From Bacteroidota bacterium (GTDB taxonomy: Bacteria > Bacteroidota > Bacteroidia > Chitinophagales > JADIYW01), in assembly GCA_016705125.1 (NCBI GenBank), contig JADIYW010000008.1, positions 1 to 64,000 of the forward strand: a stretch of DNA of 64,000 bases, read 5' to 3'. How positions within the stretch are numbered: the stretch's first letter is position 1; each line of letters begins with the position of its first letter. Made by a program: the position numbers and the translations under genes. The notes beneath the pieces were generated by a model. It worked only from the letters and a program-made list of their open reading frames with translations. It was not told the origin of the DNA and ran no database searches. Below, piece after piece: positions 57,462-64,000 of this stretch.

Positions 57462-57887
57462 ATGGAAATGCTACATGTGAAACAAATCTTTAATGCATCA
57501 ATTGGTGAAGTTTTTGATTATTTTTCTGACCATGAAAATGTAGGCGAATTATTTCCTGGGGAAACTTTGCGCATAAAGAAAGGATCTAACCCCGATTTTC
57601 CAAATGGTTTAGGATCTGTAAGAAGAATTACAGTATTTCCAATTACCGTTGAAGAGACCATAACAGAATTTATCCCAAATAAATTAATAGAATATAGAAT
57701 TTCAAACGACGCACCCATTAGAAATCACCTTGGAAAAATGGAATTTAGTGAGTTGAATGGCAAAACGGTTTTAGATTATTCCATAGAATTTGAATCAAAG
57801 GTTCCCTATTTAGGTAAGGTTGTAAAATTAGCACTTGAAGAGGCTTTAATTTTTGGTTTAAAAAAGCAATCTGAAAAGTATAATTAA
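57462..57887 (+). CDS. SRPBCC/polyketide-cyclase family protein, copy 1
   Basis: 141 residues of the START-like ligand-binding fold: IGEVFDYFSDHENVGELFPG, GLGSVRRITVFPITVEETITEF and HLGKMEFSELNGKTVLDYSI. Likely binds a hydrophobic molecule. Its stop overlaps the next ATG (TAATG), so the two are translated together. Confidence 0.82.
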   Translation: MEMLHVKQIFNASIGEVFDYFSDHENVGELFPGETLRIKKGSNPDFPNGLGSVRRITVFPITVEETITEFIPNKLIEYRISNDAPIRNHLGKMEFSELNGKTVLDYSIEFESKVPYLGKVVKLALEEALIFGLKKQSEKYN

Positions 57888-58354
57888 TGATTTTCAACCA
57901 AAGGGTAAAAATTAGATTTGTTCAAGATTTTGAAGTCCCTCCTTCCATTGTATTTGGTTTTTTTAGCAATCATGAAAGTTTGTCCAAAATATATCCTGGC
58001 GCATTTAAAAGAGTGGTTAATAGCATCGACCCGCGCAATGCGAATGGAATTGGAAGCGTAAGAAGAATTACCAATTTTCCACTTGTATTTGAGGAAACAA
58101 TTACACAGTACAATGAACCTTCTTTTATTGAATATAAAATTACTGCTGGCGCTACTCCAATCAAAAATCATATTGGACAAATGCACTTCCTCCCTTTGGA
58201 AAGTGGAAAATGTAGATTGGATTATACAATCGAATTTGACCCTATTTTAGACCTTCCTTTTCAATCTTTTTTACTAAAAAACATGATGGAAAAAATGGTT
58301 GGTGATGCAGTAAGAGAATTGGCAAAGCGATTTAAAGAAAATCCTAGATACTAA
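57887..58354 (+). CDS. SRPBCC/polyketide-cyclase family protein, copy 2
   Basis: 155 residues, paralogue of copy 1 (GIGSVRRITNFPLVFEETITQ, IGQMHFLPLESGKCRLDYTI). ATG overlaps the previous stop codon. Hydrophobic-ligand binding fold; substrate unknown. Confidence 0.82.
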   Translation: MIFNQRVKIRFVQDFEVPPSIVFGFFSNHESLSKIYPGAFKRVVNSIDPRNANGIGSVRRITNFPLVFEETITQYNEPSFIEYKITAGATPIKNHIGQMHFLPLESGKCRLDYTIEFDPILDLPFQSFLLKNMMEKMVGDAVRELAKRFKENPRY

Positions 58355-58359
58355 AATTT

Positions 58360-58791
58360 CTAATTCATTTTCTTTTCCATTTCAGAATGGTTTATTCCTA
58401 CTTCAACAAATGGATTTCCAACTGTATAGTAATTCAATTTTTCATAAAACGGAATGGCGTTCTCACGGGCATGTAGAGTAATTAAATTTATTTCATTTGA
58501 TTTACACCAATTTTCGACATAAGCAACCAATTTTGCACCTATTCCATTTCTTTGAAGTTTAGCATCTATCGCCACCTGTCTCATTTTAGCTATATTGTTT
58601 TCCAATTTTTGAAGTACAATTACGCCTACAATATCTTGGTTAATTTTGGCTACAAAATGAAATTGGTCATACTCCTCAGCCAGTTGTTCTGGAGTATAAA
58701 CCATTCCCAATGGTTTTCTTAAAATTAAATACCTTAATTCGATACTTTTATAATAATCGGCTGACTGAAATGAAGCAATAAATATTTCCAT
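58360..58791 (-). CDS. GNAT family N-acetyltransferase
   Basis: 143 residues. Acetyl-CoA binding motif A is seen as RQVAIDAKLQRNGIGAKLVAYVE and the C-terminal HARENAIPFYEKLNYYTVGN as motif B. Substrate not assignable. Divergent from the P450 gene with only 46 bases between them. Confidence 0.85.
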   Translation of the reverse strand: MEIFIASFQSADYYKSIELRYLILRKPLGMVYTPEQLAEEYDQFHFVAKINQDIVGVIVLQKLENNIAKMRQVAIDAKLQRNGIGAKLVAYVENWCKSNEINLITLHARENAIPFYEKLNYYTVGNPFVEVGINHSEMEKKMN

Positions 58792-58837
58792 TGTAGCATA
58801 AAATTAAAAAAAAATAAGTTAATTTGTAAAAAAAATT

Positions 58838-60190
58838 ATGGATAATTCAGTCGCAAATAAATCTAAGAACTATACTTTTTTTCAAAACATAGAAAGAGCA
58901 AAGCTTTTTGCCAAAGATCCACTAGGTTTTCAAAAAAAATCATTTGAAGAAGAAGGCGATTGTTACTATTTAAAATTAGGTCCGAAAAAAATATTCGTTA
59001 CTCGTGATGCAGGAGTTTTTGCACAGGTACTACAACTAAATCACAAAAATTACACAAAAGACTTTGCGATGCACCAACTAAGTATGGCGCTTGGAAATGG
59101 ACTACTAACCAATGATGGTGAATCGTGGTTGCACCAAAGAAGACTTGCACAACCAGCATTTCACAAAAAGAGATTGGAAGGGATGCTTGGATTAATGTAC
59201 GAAATTGCATTGGAACACATTAAAGATTTAAAAAGTAGAACCAACCACACTTCTACTTTTATTGACCAAGAAATGATGGCGCTTACATCCGATATTGCCA
59301 TTCAGACATTACTTGGTATGAAAAAAAATGAAGAGCTTATATATATGCAAAAAAGTTTTGTCGATATTCAAGAACACATTGTAAAAAGAATTCGAAGGCC
59401 TTTTTTTATTCCACTTTCTTATATAAATGGAAGCCATGGTAAGGCAACAACACTAATAAAAAGCTATGATAAAATTATTTATAAAATTATAGATGAAAAG
59501 GAAAAGAATCCGGGAGAGAATGATTTAATTTCAATGCTTTTGGCCTCCAGAGATGAAGATACAGGTGAAGGAATGTCGAAAAAGCAATTGCGGGATGAGT
59601 TGATTACGATATATGTTGCAGGCCACGAAACTTCTGGCTATACATTGAGTTGGGCATTTTATGCCATTAGCCAAAATAAAGAAATTTACAATAAAATAAA
59701 AGAAGAAGTTAAACCCATTTTTGAGGAAGGTTTTAATGGAATTGAGAGTATAAAAAAATTGGTTTATACAAGGCAGGTAGTGGATGAAACGCTACGAAAA
59801 TACCCCACTGCTTATATTTTAAGTAGACAATGTAAAGCCAATGATAAAACAGATGATGTTGAAATTCCTGGGGATTATGTTGTTTTACTTTCCACTTTTT
59901 ATTTACATCGAAATACAAAATTTTGGAAAGACCCTGAGGTATTTGACCCAGAAAGATTTGGAGAAAATGGTGATAAAGAAGCCATTAGAAAAGCCTATTA
60001 TCCTTTTGGTGGCGGACCAAGAATGTGTATTGGCAATAATTTTGCTTTATGGGAAATTACGCTTGTACTTGCCATGATGATGTACCATTTTGATTTTGAA
60101 TATGTTGAAAATCAAAAAATTGAGTTTCAGCCACTAGTAACGCTAAAACCAAAATATGGGATACAATTAAATTTGAAACCAATAAATTAA
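58838..60190 (+). CDS. cytochrome P450
   Basis: Haem monooxygenase of 450 residues, soluble type without membrane anchor. I-helix AGHETS (about 261-266), ExxR in ETLRKYPT, and heme loop FGGGPRMCIG with the axial cysteine at about residue 397. Resembles bacterial CYP102/CYP4-like fatty-acid or terpenoid hydroxylases, but substrate is not deducible. No ferredoxin or reductase gene next to it. Five bases before the paraoxonase-like gene, suggesting one transcript. Confidence 0.93.
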   Translation: MDNSVANKSKNYTFFQNIERAKLFAKDPLGFQKKSFEEEGDCYYLKLGPKKIFVTRDAGVFAQVLQLNHKNYTKDFAMHQLSMALGNGLLTNDGESWLHQRRLAQPAFHKKRLEGMLGLMYEIALEHIKDLKSRTNHTSTFIDQEMMALTSDIAIQTLLGMKKNEELIYMQKSFVDIQEHIVKRIRRPFFIPLSYINGSHGKATTLIKSYDKIIYKIIDEKEKNPGENDLISMLLASRDEDTGEGMSKKQLRDELITIYVAGHETSGYTLSWAFYAISQNKEIYNKIKEEVKPIFEEGFNGIESIKKLVYTRQVVDETLRKYPTAYILSRQCKANDKTDDVEIPGDYVVLLSTFYLHRNTKFWKDPEVFDPERFGENGDKEAIRKAYYPFGGGPRMCIGNNFALWEITLVLAMMMYHFDFEYVENQKIEFQPLVTLKPKYGIQLNLKPIN

Positions 60191-60195
60191 ATGAA

Positions 60196-61182
60196 ATGAG
60201 AAAGCATTTTTTTTTATTTTTTTTGATAGGCTTAATTGCATGTAAAAAAGAGGTAGAATTAAATCAAAATTCAAAAATTTCAAAAATAACAACAGGTAAT
60301 GGTCCCGAAGATATAATAATTGACGAAAGTATTTCGCCAGCTCGAATTTTAGTTTCCTGTTCGGCAAGAAGAGATAACCAAACAGAGAATGGAGAAATCT
60401 ATCAACTTAATTGTGAAAATGATAGCACATCCATTTTGCCAAGAATTGGTGAACCACACAATTTTGTATTTAATCCACATGGAATTGACATTTATAAAAA
60501 TGGGGATGAATCCTTTTTGTATGTAATTTCGCACTATGCAATAGATTCAGTTGATGTAATTGCAAAATATAAAATCCAACCTGACAGGTTGGTATTTGAG
60601 CAATATTTTACAAATCCAATTATGGTATCTGCAAATGCTATTTCAGTATTGCCTAATGGAAGTTTTTATGTAACCAATGATGATGGCGGTGGAGATATAG
60701 TTTATGAGCAACTTTTTAATCAAGAAGGCGGTTCAATTGTTTATTGTAATTTGGAAAATAAATGGAAAAAAGTGGCTAATAAATTAAGATTTCCTAATGG
60801 TTTGGCAAATAAAAATGGCATTTTATATGTGGCTACCTCGAGAAATAAAGCACTTTTTACTTTTGATATTAATGCTGATAATACTTTGTCAAATAAAACG
60901 GCATTAAATCAATTAGATGGACAGGACAATCTGCGATGGAATGGAAATGATTTGTTGGTTTCCGTTCATCCAAACCAACTGAAATTTGCTATAAATGCCT
61001 TTAATCCAAATAGCATCTCTCCCATTCAATCTTATAGTATCGATATTGTAAGCGGAAAGAAAAAATTATTATTCGAGGATAATGGTAATATAATTAGTAG
61101 TGCTTCTACCACACTTATTTATAATGGAAATTTGTATTTGGCTCAAATATTTGATCCATTTGTTTTAAAAGTAAAGTTATAA
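60196..61182 (+). CDS. paraoxonase/SMP-30-like beta-propeller lipoprotein
   Basis: 328 residues with a lipoprotein signal (FFLFFLIGLIAC). Six-bladed propeller-type repeats; GPEDIIID, NPHGIDIYKNGDESFLYVISH, SANAISVLPNGSFYVTNDDG and LRFPNGLANKNGILYVAT recall paraoxonase/arylesterase and gluconolactonase families, with the calcium-binding Asn/Asp pattern. Likely a lactonase or esterase in the periplasm. Immediately downstream of the P450. Confidence 0.8.
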   Translation: MRKHFFLFFLIGLIACKKEVELNQNSKISKITTGNGPEDIIIDESISPARILVSCSARRDNQTENGEIYQLNCENDSTSILPRIGEPHNFVFNPHGIDIYKNGDESFLYVISHYAIDSVDVIAKYKIQPDRLVFEQYFTNPIMVSANAISVLPNGSFYVTNDDGGGDIVYEQLFNQEGGSIVYCNLENKWKKVANKLRFPNGLANKNGILYVATSRNKALFTFDINADNTLSNKTALNQLDGQDNLRWNGNDLLVSVHPNQLKFAINAFNPNSISPIQSYSIDIVSGKKKLLFEDNGNIISSASTTLIYNGNLYLAQIFDPFVLKVKL

Positions 61183-61190
61183 AAACAAAA

Positions 61191-61220
61191 AGGCAACCAT
61201 TGCTGATTGCCTATTTATTT
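61191..61220 (+). terminator. weak terminator-like hairpin
   Basis: A 6-bp stem AGGCAA/TTGCCT (61191-61196 with 61207-61212), a 10-base loop and a T-rich tail. It stands between the propeller gene and the convergent small gene. Confidence 0.5.
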
Positions 61221-61236
61221 TTTTAAAAAGTAGGTG

Positions 61237-61530
61237 TTATTTTTTGTCACCACCAAACAAACCCGAAAGTTTATCTTTCAAGTTTTCACCAAACTCTTCA
61301 GCTTTTCCTTTAAGCTCTTCAGCAGTTTCAAGGATATTGCCACCCAATCCTTCGATTTGAGCTTTAATTCCATCACCTAAAGACTCGCCATTTAAGGCAC
61401 TATCAATAGCTTTGTGAAATGGTACAGGCAATTTGTCTTTTACATACTCTGCCACTGCATTAATAGTGTTGGTAGCTTGCTCAGGTGTGATACCTACCTT
61501 ACTTGTGATTTTTTCGATCAATTCTTTCAT
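61237..61530 (-). CDS. small conserved hypothetical protein
   Basis: 97 residues from the ATG at 61528-61530 (MKELIEKITSKVGITPEQAT); the frame also opens at 61581 but that stretch is low-complexity. A helical, DUF2267/DUF2780-like N-terminus is followed by an amphipathic coiled segment and a GGDKK end. No signal peptide. Possible stress-related helper; no assignment is secure. Confidence 0.6.
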   Translation of the reverse strand: MKELIEKITSKVGITPEQATNTINAVAEYVKDKLPVPFHKAIDSALNGESLGDGIKAQIEGLGGNILETAEELKGKAEEFGENLKDKLSGLFGGDKK

Positions 61531-61618
61531 AATAGATGATTTAATTAAAATATTAATTGCAAAAACTATTCCAAGTGACAAATTGGCATATTTTTAAATT
61601 ATTATGCATTCTTAAAAC

Positions 61619-62752
61619 CTATTTTATCACTTGTAACCCTGCTTCTATATAATTTCGAATGTCTTGATTCTGTTGGTGTGGGTCTTGTTCATCCTTTTTT
61701 ATTATTTTTCCAAGCCTCACTATTACAGCATTATCTTTGGGCAGTACAAATATAAACTGACCCAAAATACCCCTAAAGTAAGGTATTTGTTGTCCTTTAT
61801 AATCCACAACCCACATCTGGTAGCCATACCAATCGCAGCTATTAACGCCCATTTTTAAATATGTAGCTGGTTTTGTCATCTGACTAATCCAAACCGAATC
61901 AATTATTTGTTTGCCATTTACTTTCCCGTGGTTTAAAACTAAATAACCCAATTTAGCAAAATCACGAGCAGTAGCATTTATGCAACAAAAAGATTTCTCT
62001 GTACCAGTTTCGTCATCAGTGCTCCACAAAGCATCATTTTCAGCACCAATTGGTTGCCATAATTTTTCATTTGCATAATCAGAAATTGATTTTCCAGATG
62101 TGTTTTTGATAATAAATCCAAGAATTTGGGTGCAGCAACTTTGATAATCCCATAATTTTCCTCTACTCCCATCTTCTTTAAGGGACAATTTACCCATTAA
62201 TTTCTTCAAATCTTTACCATAATAAGATTCAGCGGTGAGTGAAAAAATATTCCAATACGATTCTGACCATTTAAAATTTGCACTCATGGTTAAAACTTCT
62301 TTTATGGTCAATTTTCCTGCCGGAACTTGAGTTAATTCTGGAACGTATTGTTTTACATCATCCTCAATCGATTTTATTTTTCCTTCTTCAATTAATTTGC
62401 CAATTAATAAAGCATTTACTGTTTTTGCCATTGAAAAAGAACCTGAAATAGTCTCTTCTGTATAGTTTTCATCATATTTTTCATACTTTACCTTTCCATC
62501 TTTTATAACTAAAAAAGCACATGTTTTTCTTTTTTTAAAAAAATCAAGAAGTTCTGATGATGGCTGCACAGTATTGTAAAGTGCATCGTTTGTCCAAGGA
62601 ATTGGAGTTGCTGATTTATTTAAAGAATTAGATTTGAATAGCTTATAATCATCTACATTGGCAAAATTATGTACCAATCCTCTTTTTACGAATTTTGGAG
62701 CTAAAATGTAAAACGCAAGAAGGGCTAAAATAAAAACAGCAAATTTTTTCAT
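61619..62752 (-). CDS. serine hydrolase, beta-lactamase (class C) family
   Basis: 377 residues, N-terminal membrane anchor (MKKFAVFILALLAFYIL). Active-site SxxK in SGSFSMAKTVNALL, a Tyr-containing motif in LWDYQSCCTQILG, and a third motif near the C-terminus. Resembles penicillin-binding/esterase EstB type proteins rather than true beta-lactamases. Function unknown. Confidence 0.85.
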   Translation of the reverse strand: MKKFAVFILALLAFYILAPKFVKRGLVHNFANVDDYKLFKSNSLNKSATPIPWTNDALYNTVQPSSELLDFFKKRKTCAFLVIKDGKVKYEKYDENYTEETISGSFSMAKTVNALLIGKLIEEGKIKSIEDDVKQYVPELTQVPAGKLTIKEVLTMSANFKWSESYWNIFSLTAESYYGKDLKKLMGKLSLKEDGSRGKLWDYQSCCTQILGFIIKNTSGKSISDYANEKLWQPIGAENDALWSTDDETGTEKSFCCINATARDFAKLGYLVLNHGKVNGKQIIDSVWISQMTKPATYLKMGVNSCDWYGYQMWVVDYKGQQIPYFRGILGQFIFVLPKDNAVIVRLGKIIKKDEQDPHQQNQDIRNYIEAGLQVIK

Positions 62753-62816
62753 ATTTAATTTTCTATAAATGTATTAATTTTTGAATTTAATTTATAGCAA
62801 AAAAATATTAGTCCAT

Positions 62817-63848
62817 TTAATTTTTAAAATTAAATTCCTTTATTGTATCTATATAGCATTTTACATTATCCGCCGAAATATCGGGATAAACGCCATGGCC
62901 AAGATTAGCAATATGTCGTTGTGGGCCAAATGCCTCCAACATTTTAATGGTTTCTCTTCTTATGGTATCTTTATCGGCATACAATAAACAAGGATCTGCA
63001 TTCCCTTGAAGCGTTTTATTATTGCCATAAATTTGTCGAGCCGTTTTTATATCCATTGTCCAATCCATTCCGATAACACTTGCTTTGGTATTGGCAAAAT
63101 CTGGCAACATATAATGAGCATCTTTTGCAAATATTATAACAGGTACTTCAGTTATTGCATTACATATTTTTTGAATGGCTGGCAAAGCAAAAGTAGCATA
63201 TAAATCGTGTGACAAAACACCAGCCCATGAGTCAAAAACTTGAACAATATCAGCTCCTGCCTCTATCTGAGCTTTTAAATAATGAATGGTCGAAATAGTT
63301 ATTTTATCTATTAATTGGTGCGACAAAAGCGGTTGAGAATAAAGCATTTTTTTTGCTTTCGAGAATGTTTTTGAGCCACTTCCCTCCACCATATAGGCCA
63401 TAATCGTCCATGGTGCACCCGCAAATCCAATCAATGGAACTCTATCGTTAAGGGCACTTTTTGTCATTTTTATTGCATCCGTTACATAAGACAATTTTTC
63501 AGCCATATTGTCAGTGCTTAACTGGCTTAGATCTCCTTCATTTTGGATGGTTTTTGGAAAATAAGGTCCTTTTGCCTCAATCATCTCATAATCTAAGCCC
63601 ATTGCTTCAGGTATTACAAGAATATCTGAAAAAATAATGGCCGCATCCACACCCAAAATATCAACGGGCTGTAAAGTAACCTCACAAACCAGTTCTGGAC
63701 TTTTTACCATTTCCTTAAATCCTTTAACACTTGCTCTTACTGCCCTATATTCTGGCAATATTCTACCTGCTTGTCTCATGATCCAAACGGGCGTTCTTTC
63801 TACTTTTTCACCCCTTGCTGCTTTTAGTATTAAATCGTTTTTTAACAT
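62817..63848 (-). CDS. hemE: uroporphyrinogen decarboxylase
   Basis: Decarboxylates uroporphyrinogen III to coproporphyrinogen III in haem synthesis. 343 residues from the ATG at 63846-63848; the frame is open to 63962 but homology starts with MLKNDLILKAARGEK. PVWIMRQAGRILPEYR (conserved Arg and the family signature) and LIGFAGAPWTIMAYMVEG follow. Divergent from ftsE. Confidence 0.95.
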   Translation of the reverse strand: MLKNDLILKAARGEKVERTPVWIMRQAGRILPEYRAVRASVKGFKEMVKSPELVCEVTLQPVDILGVDAAIIFSDILVIPEAMGLDYEMIEAKGPYFPKTIQNEGDLSQLSTDNMAEKLSYVTDAIKMTKSALNDRVPLIGFAGAPWTIMAYMVEGSGSKTFSKAKKMLYSQPLLSHQLIDKITISTIHYLKAQIEAGADIVQVFDSWAGVLSHDLYATFALPAIQKICNAITEVPVIIFAKDAHYMLPDFANTKASVIGMDWTMDIKTARQIYGNNKTLQGNADPCLLYADKDTIRRETIKMLEAFGPQRHIANLGHGVYPDISADNVKCYIDTIKEFNFKN

Positions 63849-63917
63849 GAGTGCAAAAATAAGATGTTTTAAAGAAAAAAAATGGATTAGTTTTGTTTCG
63901 TATAGATAAAATAACGT

Positions 63918-64000
63918 ATGGACACACCAATTGTAGAGATTTGTAACGCAAATATTTACCAAAATAAAAATTTAGTGCTTTCGGATGTAAATCTTAGCGT
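63918..64000 (+). CDS. ftsE: cell-division ABC transporter ATPase FtsE, 5' end
   Basis: Runs off the right edge; 27 codons visible. MDTPIVEICNANIYQNKNLV followed by LSDVNLSV is the typical start of Bacteroidota FtsE (VNIFQ..HLVLSDVNL). FtsE with FtsX couples ATP hydrolysis to cell-wall hydrolysis at the septum. Name based on a short stretch. Confidence 0.6.
   Translation, partial: MDTPIVEICNANIYQNKNLVLSDVNLS

Overview
The window is AT-rich (roughly one third G+C) DNA from a member of the phylum Bacteroidota. Signs of this are a class I ketol-acid reductoisomerase of the Bacteroides type, a TonB-dependent receptor with a carboxypeptidase-like N-terminal domain paired with a DUF4249 lipoprotein, a secreted subtilase whose tail looks like a type IX secretion sorting domain, futalosine-pathway MqnA, an initiator tRNA with no encoded CCA, and promoters of the TTG...TAnnTTTG type. 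Family or genus cannot be set from the sequence alone. Nearly all of it reads as ordinary chromosome; I see no prophage, insertion sequence with a transposase, CRISPR array or defence island.

Layout. 1-2.3 kb: a damaged branched-chain amino acid locus (ilvB end, ilvN stub, remnant of a TonB C-terminal domain, frameshifted ilvC) closed by a terminator. 2.3-8.5 kb: DUF1361 membrane protein, der, an AlkB-like dioxygenase, and an overlapping pair of an alkyl-DHAP-synthase-like flavoprotein (frameshifted) and glycerol-3-phosphate dehydrogenase. 8.8-14 kb: acyl-CoA transferase and biotin genes bioB-bioF-bioA. 14-23 kb: the most unusual block, a one-strand series with a TerB-like/AAA+ ATPase, a membrane-anchored PspA-like coiled-coil protein, an alpha/beta hydrolase, an M48 metalloprotease with an N-terminal sensor-like domain, three tandem AIM24-family genes and two paralogous small membrane proteins. 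23-31.5 kb: gyrA, TPR protein, CvfB-like S1 protein, era, initiator tRNA, lipoproteins, HD hydrolase. 31.9-38.2 kb: two lytic transglycosylases (the first behind a candidate attenuator leader), ABC exporter, pyrG. 38.2-45 kb: leftward mqnA, phosphatase, aroA, aroB, monooxygenase and SAM hydrolase genes, then rightward phoH and purC. 45.0-45.25 kb: a palindromic element of about 237 bp. 45.3-64 kb: lipoproteins, a diheme cytochrome/beta-helix pair, a retropepsin-PDZ protein with two chalcone-isomerase-like proteins, a TonB receptor with its lipoprotein, subtilase, NRDE protein, two SRPBCC proteins, P450 plus paraoxonase-like lipoprotein, serine hydrolase, hemE, and the first codons of ftsE.

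A striking overall property is the uneven distribution of small indels. At least ten lie in the first 1.6 kb and seven more between 8.1 and 22.2 kb, many in homopolymer runs, while almost none can be recognised from 22.2 to 64 kb. This could be base-calling error in part of the assembly or real gene decay; the sequence alone cannot decide. Disrupted genes are annotated over their whole reconstructed extent.
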